Origin: Streptomyces sp. NBC_00083
GTDB lineage: Bacteria > Actinomycetota > Actinomycetes > Streptomycetales > Streptomycetaceae
Reading direction: 5' to 3'
Length of the DNA stretch: 64,000 nt
Assembly (NCBI RefSeq): GCF_026343295.1
Contig: NZ_JAPELY010000001.1
Location: 2,294,001 to 2,358,000 of the forward strand
This document shows positions 1 to 8,373 of this stretch, piece by piece (position 1 is the first letter of the stretch; each line of letters begins with the position of its first letter). The notes beneath the pieces are model-generated. The model was given only the letters and a program-made list of their open reading frames with translations. It was not told where the DNA came from and did not search any database. Made by a program: the position numbers and the translations under genes.

Positions 1-1
1 G

Positions 2-211
2 CACGGCACCTGGCAGGGCCGGGGCTGGACCGACCGCCAGGTCTACGACCTCTCCGACCCGGCCGCCCACCCGATGGCCGCGTACGGCGTGACCGACCAC
101 GCCGCCCGCTTCACCCTCGACGGACAGACCGGTTACGGGATCTTCGAGCACGGCAGCTTCGGCCGCCACGACCCGAGCGGCTTCGCCGACCACACCTCCG
201 TCGCCCCCTGA
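2..211 (+). CDS. C-terminal end of an unidentified protein (partial)
   Basis: Only the last 69 codons are inside the window, ending at a TGA at 209-211. The frame is open from base 2 and shows normal Streptomyces GC bias at codon position 3. The visible part contains GQTGYGIFEHGSFGRHDPSG, a Gly/His-rich stretch that recalls the C-terminus of DUF7064-type proteins often found next to APH-like phosphotransferases; that assignment is from memory and weak. The downstream APH-like gene starts 38 bp later on the same strand, so the two may share an operon. The N-terminus and the function cannot be judged from this fragment. Confidence 0.6.
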   Translation, partial: HGTWQGRGWTDRQVYDLSDPAAHPMAAYGVTDHAARFTLDGQTGYGIFEHGSFGRHDPSGFADHTSVAP

Positions 212-248
212 CCCAGCCCCGCCCGTCCGCCGTGAAGGGAGCACCGCC

Positions 249-1343
249 TTGGCCACCGCGCCACGCCCCCGCACCTCCACCCGTGACCCCGAGGACGTCG
301 GCCGCCGCCTGTCCGCCTGGCTCGACGCCCGGCTGCCCGGCGCCCGCGTCACCGGCATCCGGGCGCCGTCCTCCAACGGCATGTCGAGCGAGACCCTCCT
401 CTTCGACATCGAGCACCCCGACACCCCGGTACGCGCCTGCGCCCTGCGGCTCGCCGCGGACCCGGCCGCATACACCGTCTTCCCCGTGTACGACATGGCC
501 CGCCAGCACCGCGTGATGCGTCTGGTCGCCGAGCACACCGACGTACCCGTGCCACGGGTGCGCTGGCTCGAAGAGGACCCCGGGCCGCTCGGGGCGCCGT
601 TCTTCGTGATGGACCGGGCGGAGGGGCGCGTACCACCGGACGTCATGCCCTATACGTACGAGGGGAATTGGCTGCACGCGGCCGACGACGCCGAGCGTGC
701 CCGCCTCCAGGACGCCACCATCGGCGTCATCGCACGGCTGCACGGCCAATTCCCGGTGCAGGAGGCGGAGTTCCTGCTGCCGGACGGCAAGGGGTCCCCG
801 CTGCGCCGTCATGTCGCGGCCCAACGGGAGTACTACGCCTGGGTGGTTGACGGGCTGCCGCGCTCACCGCTCATCGAGGCGGCCTTCGGCTGGCTCGACG
901 CGCACTGGCCCGACGACGAGGGCCCCTCGGTCCTCACCTGGGGCGACGCCCGCATCGGGAACATCATCTACGACGGATTCGAGCCCGCCGCCGTCCTCGA
1001 CTGGGAGATGGCCGCCTGCGGCCCCCGGGAACTCGACCTCGGCTGGACCGTCTATCTGCACCGCTTCTTCCAGGACCTCACGGTGAGTTTCGGCCAGCCG
1101 GGCCTGCCGGGCTTCCTGCGGCGCGACGACATCGAGCGTCGCTACGCCGAACTCACCGGCCACACCCCGCGTTCCATGGAATTCCACACCCTCTACGCGG
1201 CGCTGCGGCACGCGGTGGTCATGCTGCGGATCGCCTACCGGCAGGTGCACTTCGGCGAGGTCGAGCCGCCCGCGGACCCGGACGCGCTGATCCTGCACCG
1301 GGCCAGCCTCGACGCCATGGTGCGCGGTACGTACTGGAGTTGA
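249..1343 (+). CDS. APH-like phosphotransferase family protein
   Basis: A 364-residue protein of the aminoglycoside phosphotransferase/choline kinase fold (ATP-dependent small-molecule kinase). The catalytic loop is LTWGDARIGNIIY around residue 233, where the usual Brenner HGD is WGD, followed by a metal-binding loop AVLDWEMAACGPRELDLGW. The N-terminal half carries the nucleotide-binding lobe (PFFVMDRAEG). In actinobacteria this sub-branch is often linked to acyl-CoA metabolism rather than drug resistance, so an antibiotic-resistance role should not be assumed. The start is TTG with GAAGGGA eight bases upstream. It follows the partial gene at 2-211 closely and ends at a convergent hairpin. 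The substrate is unknown. Confidence 0.8.
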   Translation: MATAPRPRTSTRDPEDVGRRLSAWLDARLPGARVTGIRAPSSNGMSSETLLFDIEHPDTPVRACALRLAADPAAYTVFPVYDMARQHRVMRLVAEHTDVPVPRVRWLEEDPGPLGAPFFVMDRAEGRVPPDVMPYTYEGNWLHAADDAERARLQDATIGVIARLHGQFPVQEAEFLLPDGKGSPLRRHVAAQREYYAWVVDGLPRSPLIEAAFGWLDAHWPDDEGPSVLTWGDARIGNIIYDGFEPAAVLDWEMAACGPRELDLGWTVYLHRFFQDLTVSFGQPGLPGFLRRDDIERRYAELTGHTPRSMEFHTLYAALRHAVVMLRIAYRQVHFGEVEPPADPDALILHRASLDAMVRGTYWS

Positions 1344-1354
1344 GCGGTGAACCG

Positions 1355-1381
1355 GCCGGACGCCCCCCGGTGGCGTCCGGC
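1355..1381. terminator. Convergent hairpin terminator
   Basis: A perfect 10-bp inverted repeat GCCGGACGCC/GGCGTCCGGC with a 7-base loop lies between the converging genes ending at 1343 (+) and 1401 (-). There is no clear U-tract, as is common in Streptomyces, so it probably serves both directions. Confidence 0.65.
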
Positions 1382-1400
1382 CCGCACGGCGGGGGCGCGC

Positions 1401-1826
1401 TCAGGCGGCGCGGCGCATCTGCGGCAGCACCCGCACGGGTCGCGAGCCCGGCCCGCCGACGTGCGAGAAGGGCTGGGTGCGCCAGTCGAGCTCCCGCGGA
1501 AGGGTGAGCAGCAGCGCGGTGTCCTGCTCCTGCACGGCGAGCGTCTCGTCCGCCGCCTCGGCCTCCGAGGCGAAGCGCCCGGTCCCGGCGCACACCGTCA
1601 GCACGAACGGGTTCCACGGGCTCGGGCACAGCGCGTGCTCCGGCAGGACGTCCTCGTCGGCGAGGAGCGCGATGGGCTGGGCGCAGTCCGGGCAGAGCAC
1701 CCGGTACATCTCGAAGGTGTCGTACGCGTCGAGCGAGTCGTCCTCGTCGATGAGTTCGGCGATATCGACGGGCTCCGGTTCGCCACGTCCGCGTTCCGTA
1801 CGTCCGGTTCGCTTGGGATTCTGCAT
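1401..1826 (-). CDS. Conserved hypothetical protein with CPDC motif
   Basis: About 141 residues, beginning MQNPKRTGRT. A longer in-frame start exists at 1856, but the ATG at 1826 has GGGGGAG about ten bases upstream and is preferred. An acidic N-terminal segment (DIAELIDEDDSLDAYD) is followed by YRVLCPDCAQPIALLADED, which holds one CxxC pair, and by a third Cys in HALCPSPWNPF. That arrangement suggests a small metal-binding or redox-active domain, but the fourth ligand is not obvious. No signal peptide or membrane segment is visible. It converges on the kinase gene and runs divergently from the Lrp-type regulator. I do not recognise a function. Confidence 0.65.
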   Translation of the reverse strand: MQNPKRTGRTERGRGEPEPVDIAELIDEDDSLDAYDTFEMYRVLCPDCAQPIALLADEDVLPEHALCPSPWNPFVLTVCAGTGRFASEAEAADETLAVQEQDTALLLTLPRELDWRTQPFSHVGGPGSRPVRVLPQMRRAA

Positions 1827-2029
1827 TGGGACACTCCCCCTCGGGTGGGCCGGCATTGCGCCGCGGCCGCGACCAAAACAAGCACTTCCCGCCAGGTCGT
1901 GGCGGTAACCGCGAGACCTTCACGGACCCGCCCCCAAACCTGTGGCGTTCGTCACATGATGCCCGCAGATGCGCCCCGGTGCGCCGCCCGACTGTGCCGG
2001 AGGCGCCCCTTGGCCATAGGTTGAGCGCC

Positions 2030-2470
2030 ATGGAGGAGCTGGACCGTCAGATCGTGGAGCTGCTCGTCAAGGACGGGCGGATGAGCTACACCGACCTGGG
2101 CAAGGCCACGGGCCTGTCCACATCGGCGGTGCACCAGCGGGTACGCCGCCTCGAACAGCGCGGGGTCATCCGCGGGTACGCGGCCGTCGTGGACCCCGAG
2201 GCGGTGGGCCTGCCGCTGACCGCGTTCATCTCGGTCAAGCCGTTCGACCCCAGCGCCCCCGACGACATCGCGGAGCGGCTGGCCGGCGTGGCCGAGCTGG
2301 AGGCGTGCCACAGCGTGGCCGGCGACGAGAACTACATCCTCAAGGTCCGGGTGGCGAGCCCCCTGGCCCTCGAACACCTGCTGACCCGCATCCGCACCCT
2401 GGCCGGCGTCTCGACCCGCACGACCGTGGTCATGTCCACCCCGTACGAGGCACGGCCGCCGCATATCTAG
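2030..2470 (+). CDS. Lrp/AsnC family transcriptional regulator
   Basis: A 146-residue feast/famine regulator. The N-terminal winged helix-turn-helix is clear (MEELDRQIVELLVKDGRMSY, then TDLGKATGLSTSAVHQRVRR), followed by the linker RGVIRGYAAVVD and a RAM ligand-binding domain with the CHSVAGDENYILKVRV signature. Such proteins form dimers or octamers and bind amino acids. The chosen ATG at 2030 begins the HTH at residue 4, normal for the family; the longer upstream reading has no support. The amidohydrolase starts nine bases after its stop, so the two are almost certainly co-transcribed and the regulator may respond to that enzyme's substrate or product. Confidence 0.88.
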   Translation: MEELDRQIVELLVKDGRMSYTDLGKATGLSTSAVHQRVRRLEQRGVIRGYAAVVDPEAVGLPLTAFISVKPFDPSAPDDIAERLAGVAELEACHSVAGDENYILKVRVASPLALEHLLTRIRTLAGVSTRTTVVMSTPYEARPPHI

Positions 2471-2479
2471 GCTGTCTCC

Positions 2480-4126
2480 ATGAGTTCCGCGAGTTCCGCA
2501 ACCGAAGAGACCGCCCACCGCACCGTCCTGCTGCGCGGCGGCGACGTGCACAGCCCCGCCGACCCCTTCGCCACCGCGATGGTCGTCGAACGCGGACACG
2601 TGGCCTGGGTCGGCTCGGAGGGCGCCGCGGACGCCTTCGCGAGCGGCGTCGACGAGGTCGTCGACCTGGAGGGCGCGCTCGTCACCCCGGCGTTCACCGA
2701 CGCACATGTGCACACCACGGCCACCGGCCTCGCCCTGACCGGGCTCGACCTCGCGCCGGCCCGTACGCTCGCCGAGGCCCTCGACGCCGTCCGCGCCCAC
2801 GCCGCAGCCCGCCCCGACGACCGCGTGCTGCTCGGCAGCGGCTGGGACGCGGCACGCTGGCCCGAGCGGCGCCACCCCTCGCGCGCCGAACTCGACGCCG
2901 CCACCGGCGGACGCCCGCTCTACCTGCCGCGCGTCGACGTGCACTCCGCGGTCGTCACCACCGCCCTCCTCGACCTGGTGCCCGGCGTGCGTGACCTGGC
3001 CGGATACCGGGACGGCGAACCGCTCGACGGCGCCGCCCACCACGCGGTGCGCGCCGCCGCGCACGACGCGGTCACCCCCCGCCAGCGCGCCGAGGCCCAG
3101 CGCGCCGCGCTGCGCCACGCTGCCTCGCTCGGAATCGGCACCGTCCACGAGTGCGGCGGCCCCGAGATCTCCGACGAGGACGACTTCACCTCGCTGCTCG
3201 CCCTCTCCCGCGCCGAGGCCGGGCCCCGGGTCTTCGGGTACTGGGCCGAGCGCGTCGAAGGCGCCAAGGACGCCGATCGCATCCGCGAACTCGGCGCGGC
3301 CGGCGCGGCCGGCGACCTCTTCGTGGACGGCTCGCTCGGCTCGCACACCGCCTGCCTCCACGCCCCTTATGCGGACGCCCCGCACACGGGCACCGGCCAC
3401 CTCGACGCCGCCGACGTGGCCGCCCATGTGGCCGCGTGCACCGAGGCCGGGATCCAGGCCGGCTTCCACGCCATCGGCGACGCCGCGCTCACCGCCGTCG
3501 TGGAGGGCGTGCGGGCCGCCGCCGAGCGGGTCGGACTCGCTCGTATCCGCGCCGCCCGGCACCGCGTCGAGCACGCCGAGATGCTCACCCCGGCCACCAT
3601 CGCCGCCTTCGCCGAGTTCGGCCTCACTGCCTCCGTGCAGCCCGCCTTCGACGCGCTGTGGGGCGGGGACGAGGGCATGTACGCCGACCGGCTCGGCACC
3701 GAGCGGGCCCGCACCCTCAACCCGTACGCGGCGCTGCTGCGGGCCGGGGTGCCGCTCGCGTTCGGCTCCGACGCCCCGGTGACCCCCCTCGACCCGTGGG
3801 GGACCGTCCGCGCGGCCGCCTTCCACCGCACCCTCGACCACCGGATCTCGGCCCGCGCCGCCTTCACCGCCCACACCCGGGGCGGCTGGCGCGCGCTCGG
3901 CCGGGACGACGCGGGGATCCTGGTGCCGGGCGCACCGGCCGACTACGCGGTCTGGCAGGCCGAGGAGCTCGTGGTGCAGGCCCCGGACGACCGGGTGGCG
4001 CGCTGGTCCACCGACCCGCGCTCGGGCACCCCGGGGTTGCCCGACCTCACGCCGGGCACCCCGCTTCCGGTCTGTCTGCGCACGGTGGTGTTCGGACAAA
4101 CGGTATTCGCGCGTCCGAACGAGTGA
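2480..4126 (+). CDS. Amidohydrolase family protein (YtcJ-like)
   Basis: A 548-residue metal-dependent hydrolase of the amidohydrolase superfamily, YtcJ/NfdA-like branch. The first metal site is FTDAHVHTT near residue 75 (HxH). Further conserved sites are FHAIGDAAL, RHRVEHAEM and LAFGSDAPVTPLDPW, the last with the metal-binding Asp. The N-terminal beta segment (VLLRGGDVHSPADPFATAMV) and C-terminal segment (AGILVPGAPADYAVWQ) form the composite domain expected of the family. Related enzymes cleave N-formyl, exocyclic amide or imide bonds, but the substrate here cannot be named. It has no signal peptide, so it is cytoplasmic, and it is coupled to the upstream Lrp-type regulator. Confidence 0.85.
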   Translation: MSSASSATEETAHRTVLLRGGDVHSPADPFATAMVVERGHVAWVGSEGAADAFASGVDEVVDLEGALVTPAFTDAHVHTTATGLALTGLDLAPARTLAEALDAVRAHAAARPDDRVLLGSGWDAARWPERRHPSRAELDAATGGRPLYLPRVDVHSAVVTTALLDLVPGVRDLAGYRDGEPLDGAAHHAVRAAAHDAVTPRQRAEAQRAALRHAASLGIGTVHECGGPEISDEDDFTSLLALSRAEAGPRVFGYWAERVEGAKDADRIRELGAAGAAGDLFVDGSLGSHTACLHAPYADAPHTGTGHLDAADVAAHVAACTEAGIQAGFHAIGDAALTAVVEGVRAAAERVGLARIRAARHRVEHAEMLTPATIAAFAEFGLTASVQPAFDALWGGDEGMYADRLGTERARTLNPYAALLRAGVPLAFGSDAPVTPLDPWGTVRAAAFHRTLDHRISARAAFTAHTRGGWRALGRDDAGILVPGAPADYAVWQAEELVVQAPDDRVARWSTDPRSGTPGLPDLTPGTPLPVCLRTVVFGQTVFARPNE

Positions 4127-4710
4127 CATAGGGACATTTCGTACCGTTGGCGCACGGCCGTCACGGCATCGCCACGACCTGCGGATCTTCGGCACTGACC
4201 TGGCGATTTGAAAAAACGTCGCAGCTCAATCGGCTGTTGACAGAAAGCGCCCAGGGGCCGGTAGGTTCGGCGAGTCCACCACAGGACGTCCGACCGGTTA
4301 AACCTCCACGCAGTCGTCGAAACGCCGCTGGGTCATGGGGTGGTGTGCCGCACCGGCGCACCACCACTGGCAGCCAGGTTCAGCGCCCGCGCCTCGGGGG
4401 CGAGGGAAGGTTTCAGCCGGGAGAGCGTCCCCCCTGCCCCCTGCGGGCTCGCGGGACGGTGCGACCCGGGTGGGGCCCGGACGCTCAGTAGACAACGGCT
4501 CTCGGTCGACCCGCAGCCAGCGGGCCCCAGGTCGGCCCGAAGGGCGCCGGGCCCCGGTACCGATCCACGCCCCGCCTTCCGGAGCCCGCGGCACACCGCA
4601 GGATCCCCACCGCCATCCGGGCGCATCCGGCACCACACACCCTCTCGGTGCGGGCCGATGGCGACCGCTCGCTATGGTGGTCCCCTGCGTACGGACAATA
4701 AGGGGCAGCA
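4127..4710 (+). other. 584-bp intergenic region with structured leader upstream of ppm1
   Basis: No convincing protein gene was found. The region opens with an AT-richer segment (4201-4245), then a candidate promoter at 4237-4267. A strong hairpin at 4339-4365 has an 11-bp stem, GGTGGTGTGCC/GGCGCACCACC with one G-T pair and a 5-base loop. A second compact stem, CCGGGTGGGGCCCGG, lies near 4467-4481. A TATGGT at 4673-4678 is a second possible -10 close to ppm1. If transcription starts near 4274 the ppm1 leader is about 440 nt. I could not match it to a riboswitch class: some bases resemble the B12 box, but the box itself is absent. Confidence 0.5.
4237..4267 (+). promoter_or_regulatory. Candidate HrdB-type promoter
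   Basis: A perfect -35 TTGACA at 4237-4242 and TAGGTT (TAnnnT) at 4262-4267 are separated by 19 bp. The spacing is 1-2 bp longer than ideal. It would drive the structured leader and ppm1, or an independent small RNA. Confidence 0.5.
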
Positions 4711-5478
4711 GTGAACGACGGCGGTCAGAGGCGGTACGGCCCGCTGGGCAGAGCCTTGGTGATCATCCCGACCTACAACGAGGCGGAGAACATCAAGCCG
4801 ATCGTCGCCCGCGTCAGAGCGGCGGTCCCCGAGGCCCACATTCTGGTCGCCGACGACAACAGCCCCGACGGCACGGGCAAGTTCGCGGACGAGCTCGCCG
4901 CCGAGGACGACCAGGTGCACGTGCTGCACCGCAAGGGCAAGGAGGGCCTCGGCGCCGCCTACCTGGCCGGCTTCCGCTGGGGCATCGAGCACGACTACGG
5001 CGTCCTGGTCGAAATGGACGCCGACGGCTCCCACCAGCCCGAGGAGCTGCCCCGGCTGCTCACCGCCCTCAAGGGCGCCGACCTGGTGCTCGGCTCCCGC
5101 TGGGTGACGGGCGGCCGGATCGTGAACTGGCCCAAGTACCGCGAGTACATCTCGCGCGGCGGTTCCACCTACTCCCGGCTGCTGCTCGGCGTCCCGATCC
5201 GCGACGTCACCGGCGGCTACCGGGCGTTCCGCCGCGAGGCCCTCGAAGGCCTCGGCCTCGACGAGGTCGCCTCCGCCGGCTACTGCTTCCAGGTGGACCT
5301 GGCCCGCCGCGCGGTCGCCGCGGGCTTCCACGTGGTCGAGGTCCCCATCACGTTCGTCGAGCGCGAACGCGGCGACTCCAAGATGAGCAACGACATCCTC
5401 GTCGAGGCGCTCTGGCGGGTCACGGCCTGGGGCGTGGGCTCCCGCGCCAACAAGCTCCTGGGCCGCAAGCCCTCCTGA
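4711..5478 (+). CDS. ppm1: Polyprenol monophosphomannose synthase
   Basis: A 255-residue GT-A fold glycosyltransferase (GT2, dolichol-phosphate mannosyltransferase type) that transfers mannose from GDP-mannose to polyprenol phosphate on the cytoplasmic face of the membrane. Signature segments are VIIPTYNEAENI, ILVADDNSPDGTG and VLVEMDADGSHQPEELPRLL, the last with the DxD metal site, followed by RWVTGGRIVNWPKYREYISR and GGYRAFRREAL. It lacks the C-terminal membrane domain fused in some homologues, so membrane association must be peripheral. The GTG start has AAGGGG six to eleven bases upstream. In S. coelicolor the orthologue (SCO1423, from memory) feeds protein O-mannosylation by Pmt. The GDP-mannose-forming gene at 56442 completes the route in this window. 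Confidence 0.9.
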   Translation: MNDGGQRRYGPLGRALVIIPTYNEAENIKPIVARVRAAVPEAHILVADDNSPDGTGKFADELAAEDDQVHVLHRKGKEGLGAAYLAGFRWGIEHDYGVLVEMDADGSHQPEELPRLLTALKGADLVLGSRWVTGGRIVNWPKYREYISRGGSTYSRLLLGVPIRDVTGGYRAFRREALEGLGLDEVASAGYCFQVDLARRAVAAGFHVVEVPITFVERERGDSKMSNDILVEALWRVTAWGVGSRANKLLGRKPS

Positions 5479-5631
5479 GCGCGGGCCCGTCCCCGGCTCG
5501 CACGGCCGGGGCCGCCGGGCCCGGGGCGCGCTCACGGCGCGGGCACCCGCACAGCCGGGGCGCCCTGACGGCCCGTGCGCCATGATCTCCTCCTTACGCC
5601 GTCCGGATCGGCTGCCAGGCACACTGGGAGC

Positions 5632-6219
5632 ATGACGACCGGCACTCCGCCTCCGACAGTTCCCAAGCGCTCACGCGCACGCACCCTCGTACCCCTGGGG
5701 ATCGCCGCCTGGCTGGTCCTGGAAATCTGGCTGCTCACCGTGGTGGCCGGAGCCTCCAGCGGCCTCCTGGTCCTGCTGTTGCTCATCGGCGGCCTGCTGC
5801 TCGGTGGCTACGTCATCAAACGGGCCGGGCGCCGCGCCTTCCGCAATCTCACCGAGACGGTCAGGCAGCAGCAGTCCGGCGGCGCCGAGCCCGCCAGCGC
5901 CGGCACCTCCGGCGGCGGCGAGGGCAACGCCCTGATCATGCTGGCCGGGCTGCTGCTGATCATCCCCGGCTTCGTCTCGGACGCGCTGGGGCTCCTCCTC
6001 CTGGTTGCGCCGGTGCGCAAGTCCGTGTCGCGCCTCTTCGAGCGCTCGCTCGACAAGCGGATGCGCGCCGCCGTCCCCGGCGGCTTCGGCGACGCCTTCC
6101 AGCAGGCCCGTATCCACTATCCGGACGGCAAGGTCGTGCAGGGCGAGGTCGTCCGGGACGACGCCGCTGCCTACCCGCCGCGCGACGACCTCGGGCCGCG
6201 CCCCCCGCTGACTCCGTAA
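5632..6219 (+). CDS. fxsA: FxsA family membrane protein
   Basis: A 195-residue integral membrane protein of the FxsA family (in E. coli linked to suppression of F exclusion of phage T7). After a short basic N-terminus (VPKRSRAR), hydrophobic segments lie at about 21-43, 45-64 and 104-130. The family core GLLLIIPGFVSDALGLLLLV and a cytoplasmic tail follow. The ATG at 5632 is preferred over the upstream in-frame start because the family begins just before the first membrane segment. GGGAG sits only one base before the ATG, so initiation may be leaderless or atypical. It follows ppm1 by 153 bp and faces rbpA across a strong terminator. Its bacterial role is unclear. Confidence 0.85.
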   Translation: MTTGTPPPTVPKRSRARTLVPLGIAAWLVLEIWLLTVVAGASSGLLVLLLLIGGLLLGGYVIKRAGRRAFRNLTETVRQQQSGGAEPASAGTSGGGEGNALIMLAGLLLIIPGFVSDALGLLLLVAPVRKSVSRLFERSLDKRMRAAVPGGFGDAFQQARIHYPDGKVVQGEVVRDDAAAYPPRDDLGPRPPLTP

Positions 6220-6247
6220 CGGCGGGAAGTCCCGGCGGGCACAGAAA

Positions 6248-6291
6248 AGCTGAGGGCCGGTCACACCAGATGGTGTGACCGGCCCTCAGCT
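6248..6291. terminator. Strong bidirectional terminator between fxsA and rbpA
   Basis: A perfect 21-bp inverted repeat beginning AGCTGAGGGCCGGTCACACC has only two bases between its arms. On the minus strand the stem is followed by TTTTCTG, so it is a good intrinsic terminator for rbpA; it also lies just downstream of fxsA. Confidence 0.88.
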
Positions 6292-6321
6292 CTTGGTGCT
6301 CTGTATCGCCGAACTGCGCGA

Positions 6322-6696
6322 TCAGGCGGACTTGCGGCTGTCGCGCGGATGCACGGCAATGTTCATGGTGCCGGAACGAAGGACCTCCAGCCTCTCGGCC
6401 AGAACCTCCTCGAGTTCCTCGCGGGTGCGCCGCTCCATGAGCATGTCCCAGTGCGTACGCGCGGGCTTGCCCTTCTTCTCTTCAGGGCCGTCGCCGTCCA
6501 CCAGGAGTGCGGGGGCCCCGCAGACCTTGCACTCCCACTCCGGCGGAATCTCCGCCTCCACCGAGAAGGGCATCTCAAAGCGATGTCCCTTCTCGCATGC
6601 GTACTCCACGGCCTGGCGCGGGGCCAGATCGATGCCGCGGTCGGTCTCGTAGCTGGTCACCACGAGGCGCGTGCCGCGAAGAGCTCGCTCACTCAT
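6322..6696 (-). CDS. rbpA: RNA polymerase-binding protein RbpA
   Basis: A 124-residue actinobacterial transcription factor that binds the principal sigma factor and RNA polymerase and stabilises open complexes. The N-terminal tail begins MSERALRGTRLVV. The zinc site reads ACEKGHRFEM...WECKVCG, with ligands Cys34, His38, Cys56 and Cys59. A basic linker (EEKKGKPARTHWDMLMERR) and a sigma-interaction helix (EELEEVLAERLEVLR) follow. Length and motifs match the S. coelicolor protein throughout. A SigR-type promoter lies 62-87 bp upstream of the start and a strong terminator follows, so it is monocistronic and expected to be induced by thiol oxidation, as known for S. coelicolor rbpA. Confidence 0.97.
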   Translation of the reverse strand: MSERALRGTRLVVTSYETDRGIDLAPRQAVEYACEKGHRFEMPFSVEAEIPPEWECKVCGAPALLVDGDGPEEKKGKPARTHWDMLMERRTREELEEVLAERLEVLRSGTMNIAVHPRDSRKSA

Positions 6697-6757
6697 GAAT
6701 CGTGCCTCCCGGGCTTGTCGCCCACAGGACAGGTGTCACTGTCGTCGTCATCCGGTC

Positions 6758-6783
6758 AACGTCCGGTCGGCGGTAAAGATTCC
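6758..6783 (-). promoter_or_regulatory. SigR-type promoter of rbpA
   Basis: Read on the minus strand it is GGAAT-N18-GTT, exactly the consensus of the thiol-stress sigma factor SigR (-35 complement at 6779-6783, -10 complement at 6758-6760). It lies 62 bp from the rbpA start, consistent with the known SigR control of rbpA. Confidence 0.85.
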
Positions 6784-6950
6784 CGTTCTGGGTCATGCGT
6801 CGCCGTCGTGCCGCCCCTTGTTGTACCCACCAGTGACCGGTTTGTCACATCTGACAGCAGATGTCACCCAGCGTCTTCTCTACTTGAGCACGCAGTAACG
6901 GTCCGCCTGGCAAGCCAAAGGCGTACACTACCGGCCTTTCACTTCAACGT

Positions 6951-8321
6951 CTAAATCCGCGCCGGAACAGGGTTCCCCGCGGCGGCCACGGCGGCCCGCA
7001 CCGGCACCCGGGCGAGCAGCACGAACCCGACCGCGAAGAACACCACCAGCGAGATGATGGCATCCCGATAGCTCCCGGTCAGCTGGTACGCGAGACCGAA
7101 CACCAATGGCCCCAGCCAGCTCAGCCCGCGGTCGCTCATCTCGTAGGCCGAGAAGTACTCGGCCTCCTTGCCGCGCGGCACCAGATGCGAGAAGAGCGAC
7201 CTGGAGAGCGCCTGGCTGCCGCCGAGCACCGTGCCGATCGCCGCCGCCAGGACGAAGAAGAGGACCGGCTGACGGGCCGGCAGGAAGAACCCGACGCCCA
7301 GGATCACCGCCCAGACCGCGAGCGAGCCCAGAATGGTCCGCTTGGCGCCGTGGGTCCGGGCGAGCCGTCCCATCCCCAGCGCGCCCGCCACCGCCAGGAC
7401 CTGCACGAGGAGCACGGCCACGATGAGCGTGTTCTGATCCAGGCCCAGTTCCTCGGACCCGTAGATCGACGCCTGTGAAATGACCGTCTGCACGCCGTCG
7501 TTGTAGATGAGGTACGCGAGCAGGAAGGCGAGCGTCAGCGGCCTCGCCCGCATGTCGCGCAGCGTCGAGACCAACTGCCGCCAGCCCGCTCCGACCTTGC
7601 CCTCGCTCACCGTCACCGCCACCTTGCGGTCGCGCAGCCGTCGCAGCGGCACCAGGGTGAACGCGCCCCACCACACACCGGCCGACGCCAGGCAGATCCG
7701 GACCGCCGTCGACTCCGACACCCCGAAGCTGTCGTGCCCCGAGTAGAGGATCAGGTTGAGCACGAGGACGCCGGCGCCCGACGTGTAGCCGAAGGCCCAG
7801 CCCCGTGAGGAGACGTGGTCGCGCTCCTCGGGTCCCGCGATCTGCGGCAGATAGGCGTTGTAGAGGACCATCGAGACCGAGAGCGCCGCATTGGCGACGA
7901 TCAGCAGCGCGGCGCCGAGCAGATAACGGTGCCCGTCGAGGAAGAACATCCCGGCCGTGGCGGCGGCGCCGGTGTAGGCGGCGGCCGCGAGGAGCGGCTT
8001 CTTGCGCCCGCTCCGGTCGGCGGCGGCGCCCACGATCGGCATCAGGACCACCGCGACGATGACCGAGGCGGACACGGCGTACGCGAAGAGCGAGCCCGCC
8101 CGCACCGGGACGCCCAGCGGATGGACGAACCCCTCGGCGTCCGCCGCCGACTTGGCGATCGACGTCAGATAGGGGCCGAGGAAGACCGTGAGCACGCTCG
8201 TCGAGTACACCGAGCAGGCGAAGTCGTAGAAGTACCAGCCGTGTTGTTCCCGCTTGCGCTCGGCGGTGCTCACCGGCCGGTCCTCCGCCCGGTCGGCATC
8301 GTCCATGATCTCAGCGCTCAA
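6951..8321 (-). CDS. MFS transporter, Atg22/UMF-like
   Basis: A 456-residue major facilitator protein with about twelve hydrophobic segments. The opening GWYFYDFACSVYSTSVLTVF is characteristic of the bacterial group related to yeast vacuolar Atg22. A typical loop motif GAAADRSGRKKPLLA lies between segments 2 and 3, and a later segment carries EAEYFSAYEMSDRGLSWLGP. Members are proposed to export amino acids or metabolites, but the substrate is unknown. The annotated start is TTG at 8321 (GAGGGGGCG upstream); an in-frame ATG at 8306 is an alternative that removes five residues. It is oriented with the GDPD and YczE genes upstream and is separated from rbpA by a promoter-rich gap. Confidence 0.85.
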   Translation of the reverse strand: MSAEIMDDADRAEDRPVSTAERKREQHGWYFYDFACSVYSTSVLTVFLGPYLTSIAKSAADAEGFVHPLGVPVRAGSLFAYAVSASVIVAVVLMPIVGAAADRSGRKKPLLAAAAYTGAAATAGMFFLDGHRYLLGAALLIVANAALSVSMVLYNAYLPQIAGPEERDHVSSRGWAFGYTSGAGVLVLNLILYSGHDSFGVSESTAVRICLASAGVWWGAFTLVPLRRLRDRKVAVTVSEGKVGAGWRQLVSTLRDMRARPLTLAFLLAYLIYNDGVQTVISQASIYGSEELGLDQNTLIVAVLLVQVLAVAGALGMGRLARTHGAKRTILGSLAVWAVILGVGFFLPARQPVLFFVLAAAIGTVLGGSQALSRSLFSHLVPRGKEAEYFSAYEMSDRGLSWLGPLVFGLAYQLTGSYRDAIISLVVFFAVGFVLLARVPVRAAVAAAGNPVPARI

Positions 8322-8373
8322 CCCGCGCCCCCTCGCTCGTGCCCGTACGCGAGCGGTGGCTGCCGGGGGCAGG

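Noticed and set aside
249..1343. Aminoglycoside resistance kinase
   Set aside because: The fold is APH-like but the Brenner motif is altered (WGD for HGD) and the branch is common in metabolic contexts; no resistance claim is justified.
4360..4400. Cobalamin riboswitch (B12-box-like CCACTGGCAGCCAGG)
   Set aside because: The AGCCAGG core is present but the rest of the B12 box and the conserved upstream stems are missing; ppm1 has no B12 link.
4340..4714. A 124-codon plus-strand frame in the ppm1 leader
   Set aside because: It lacks a Shine-Dalgarno, has an Arg/Pro/Ser-rich composition typical of random GC-rich frames, and overlaps the ppm1 start and a strong hairpin.
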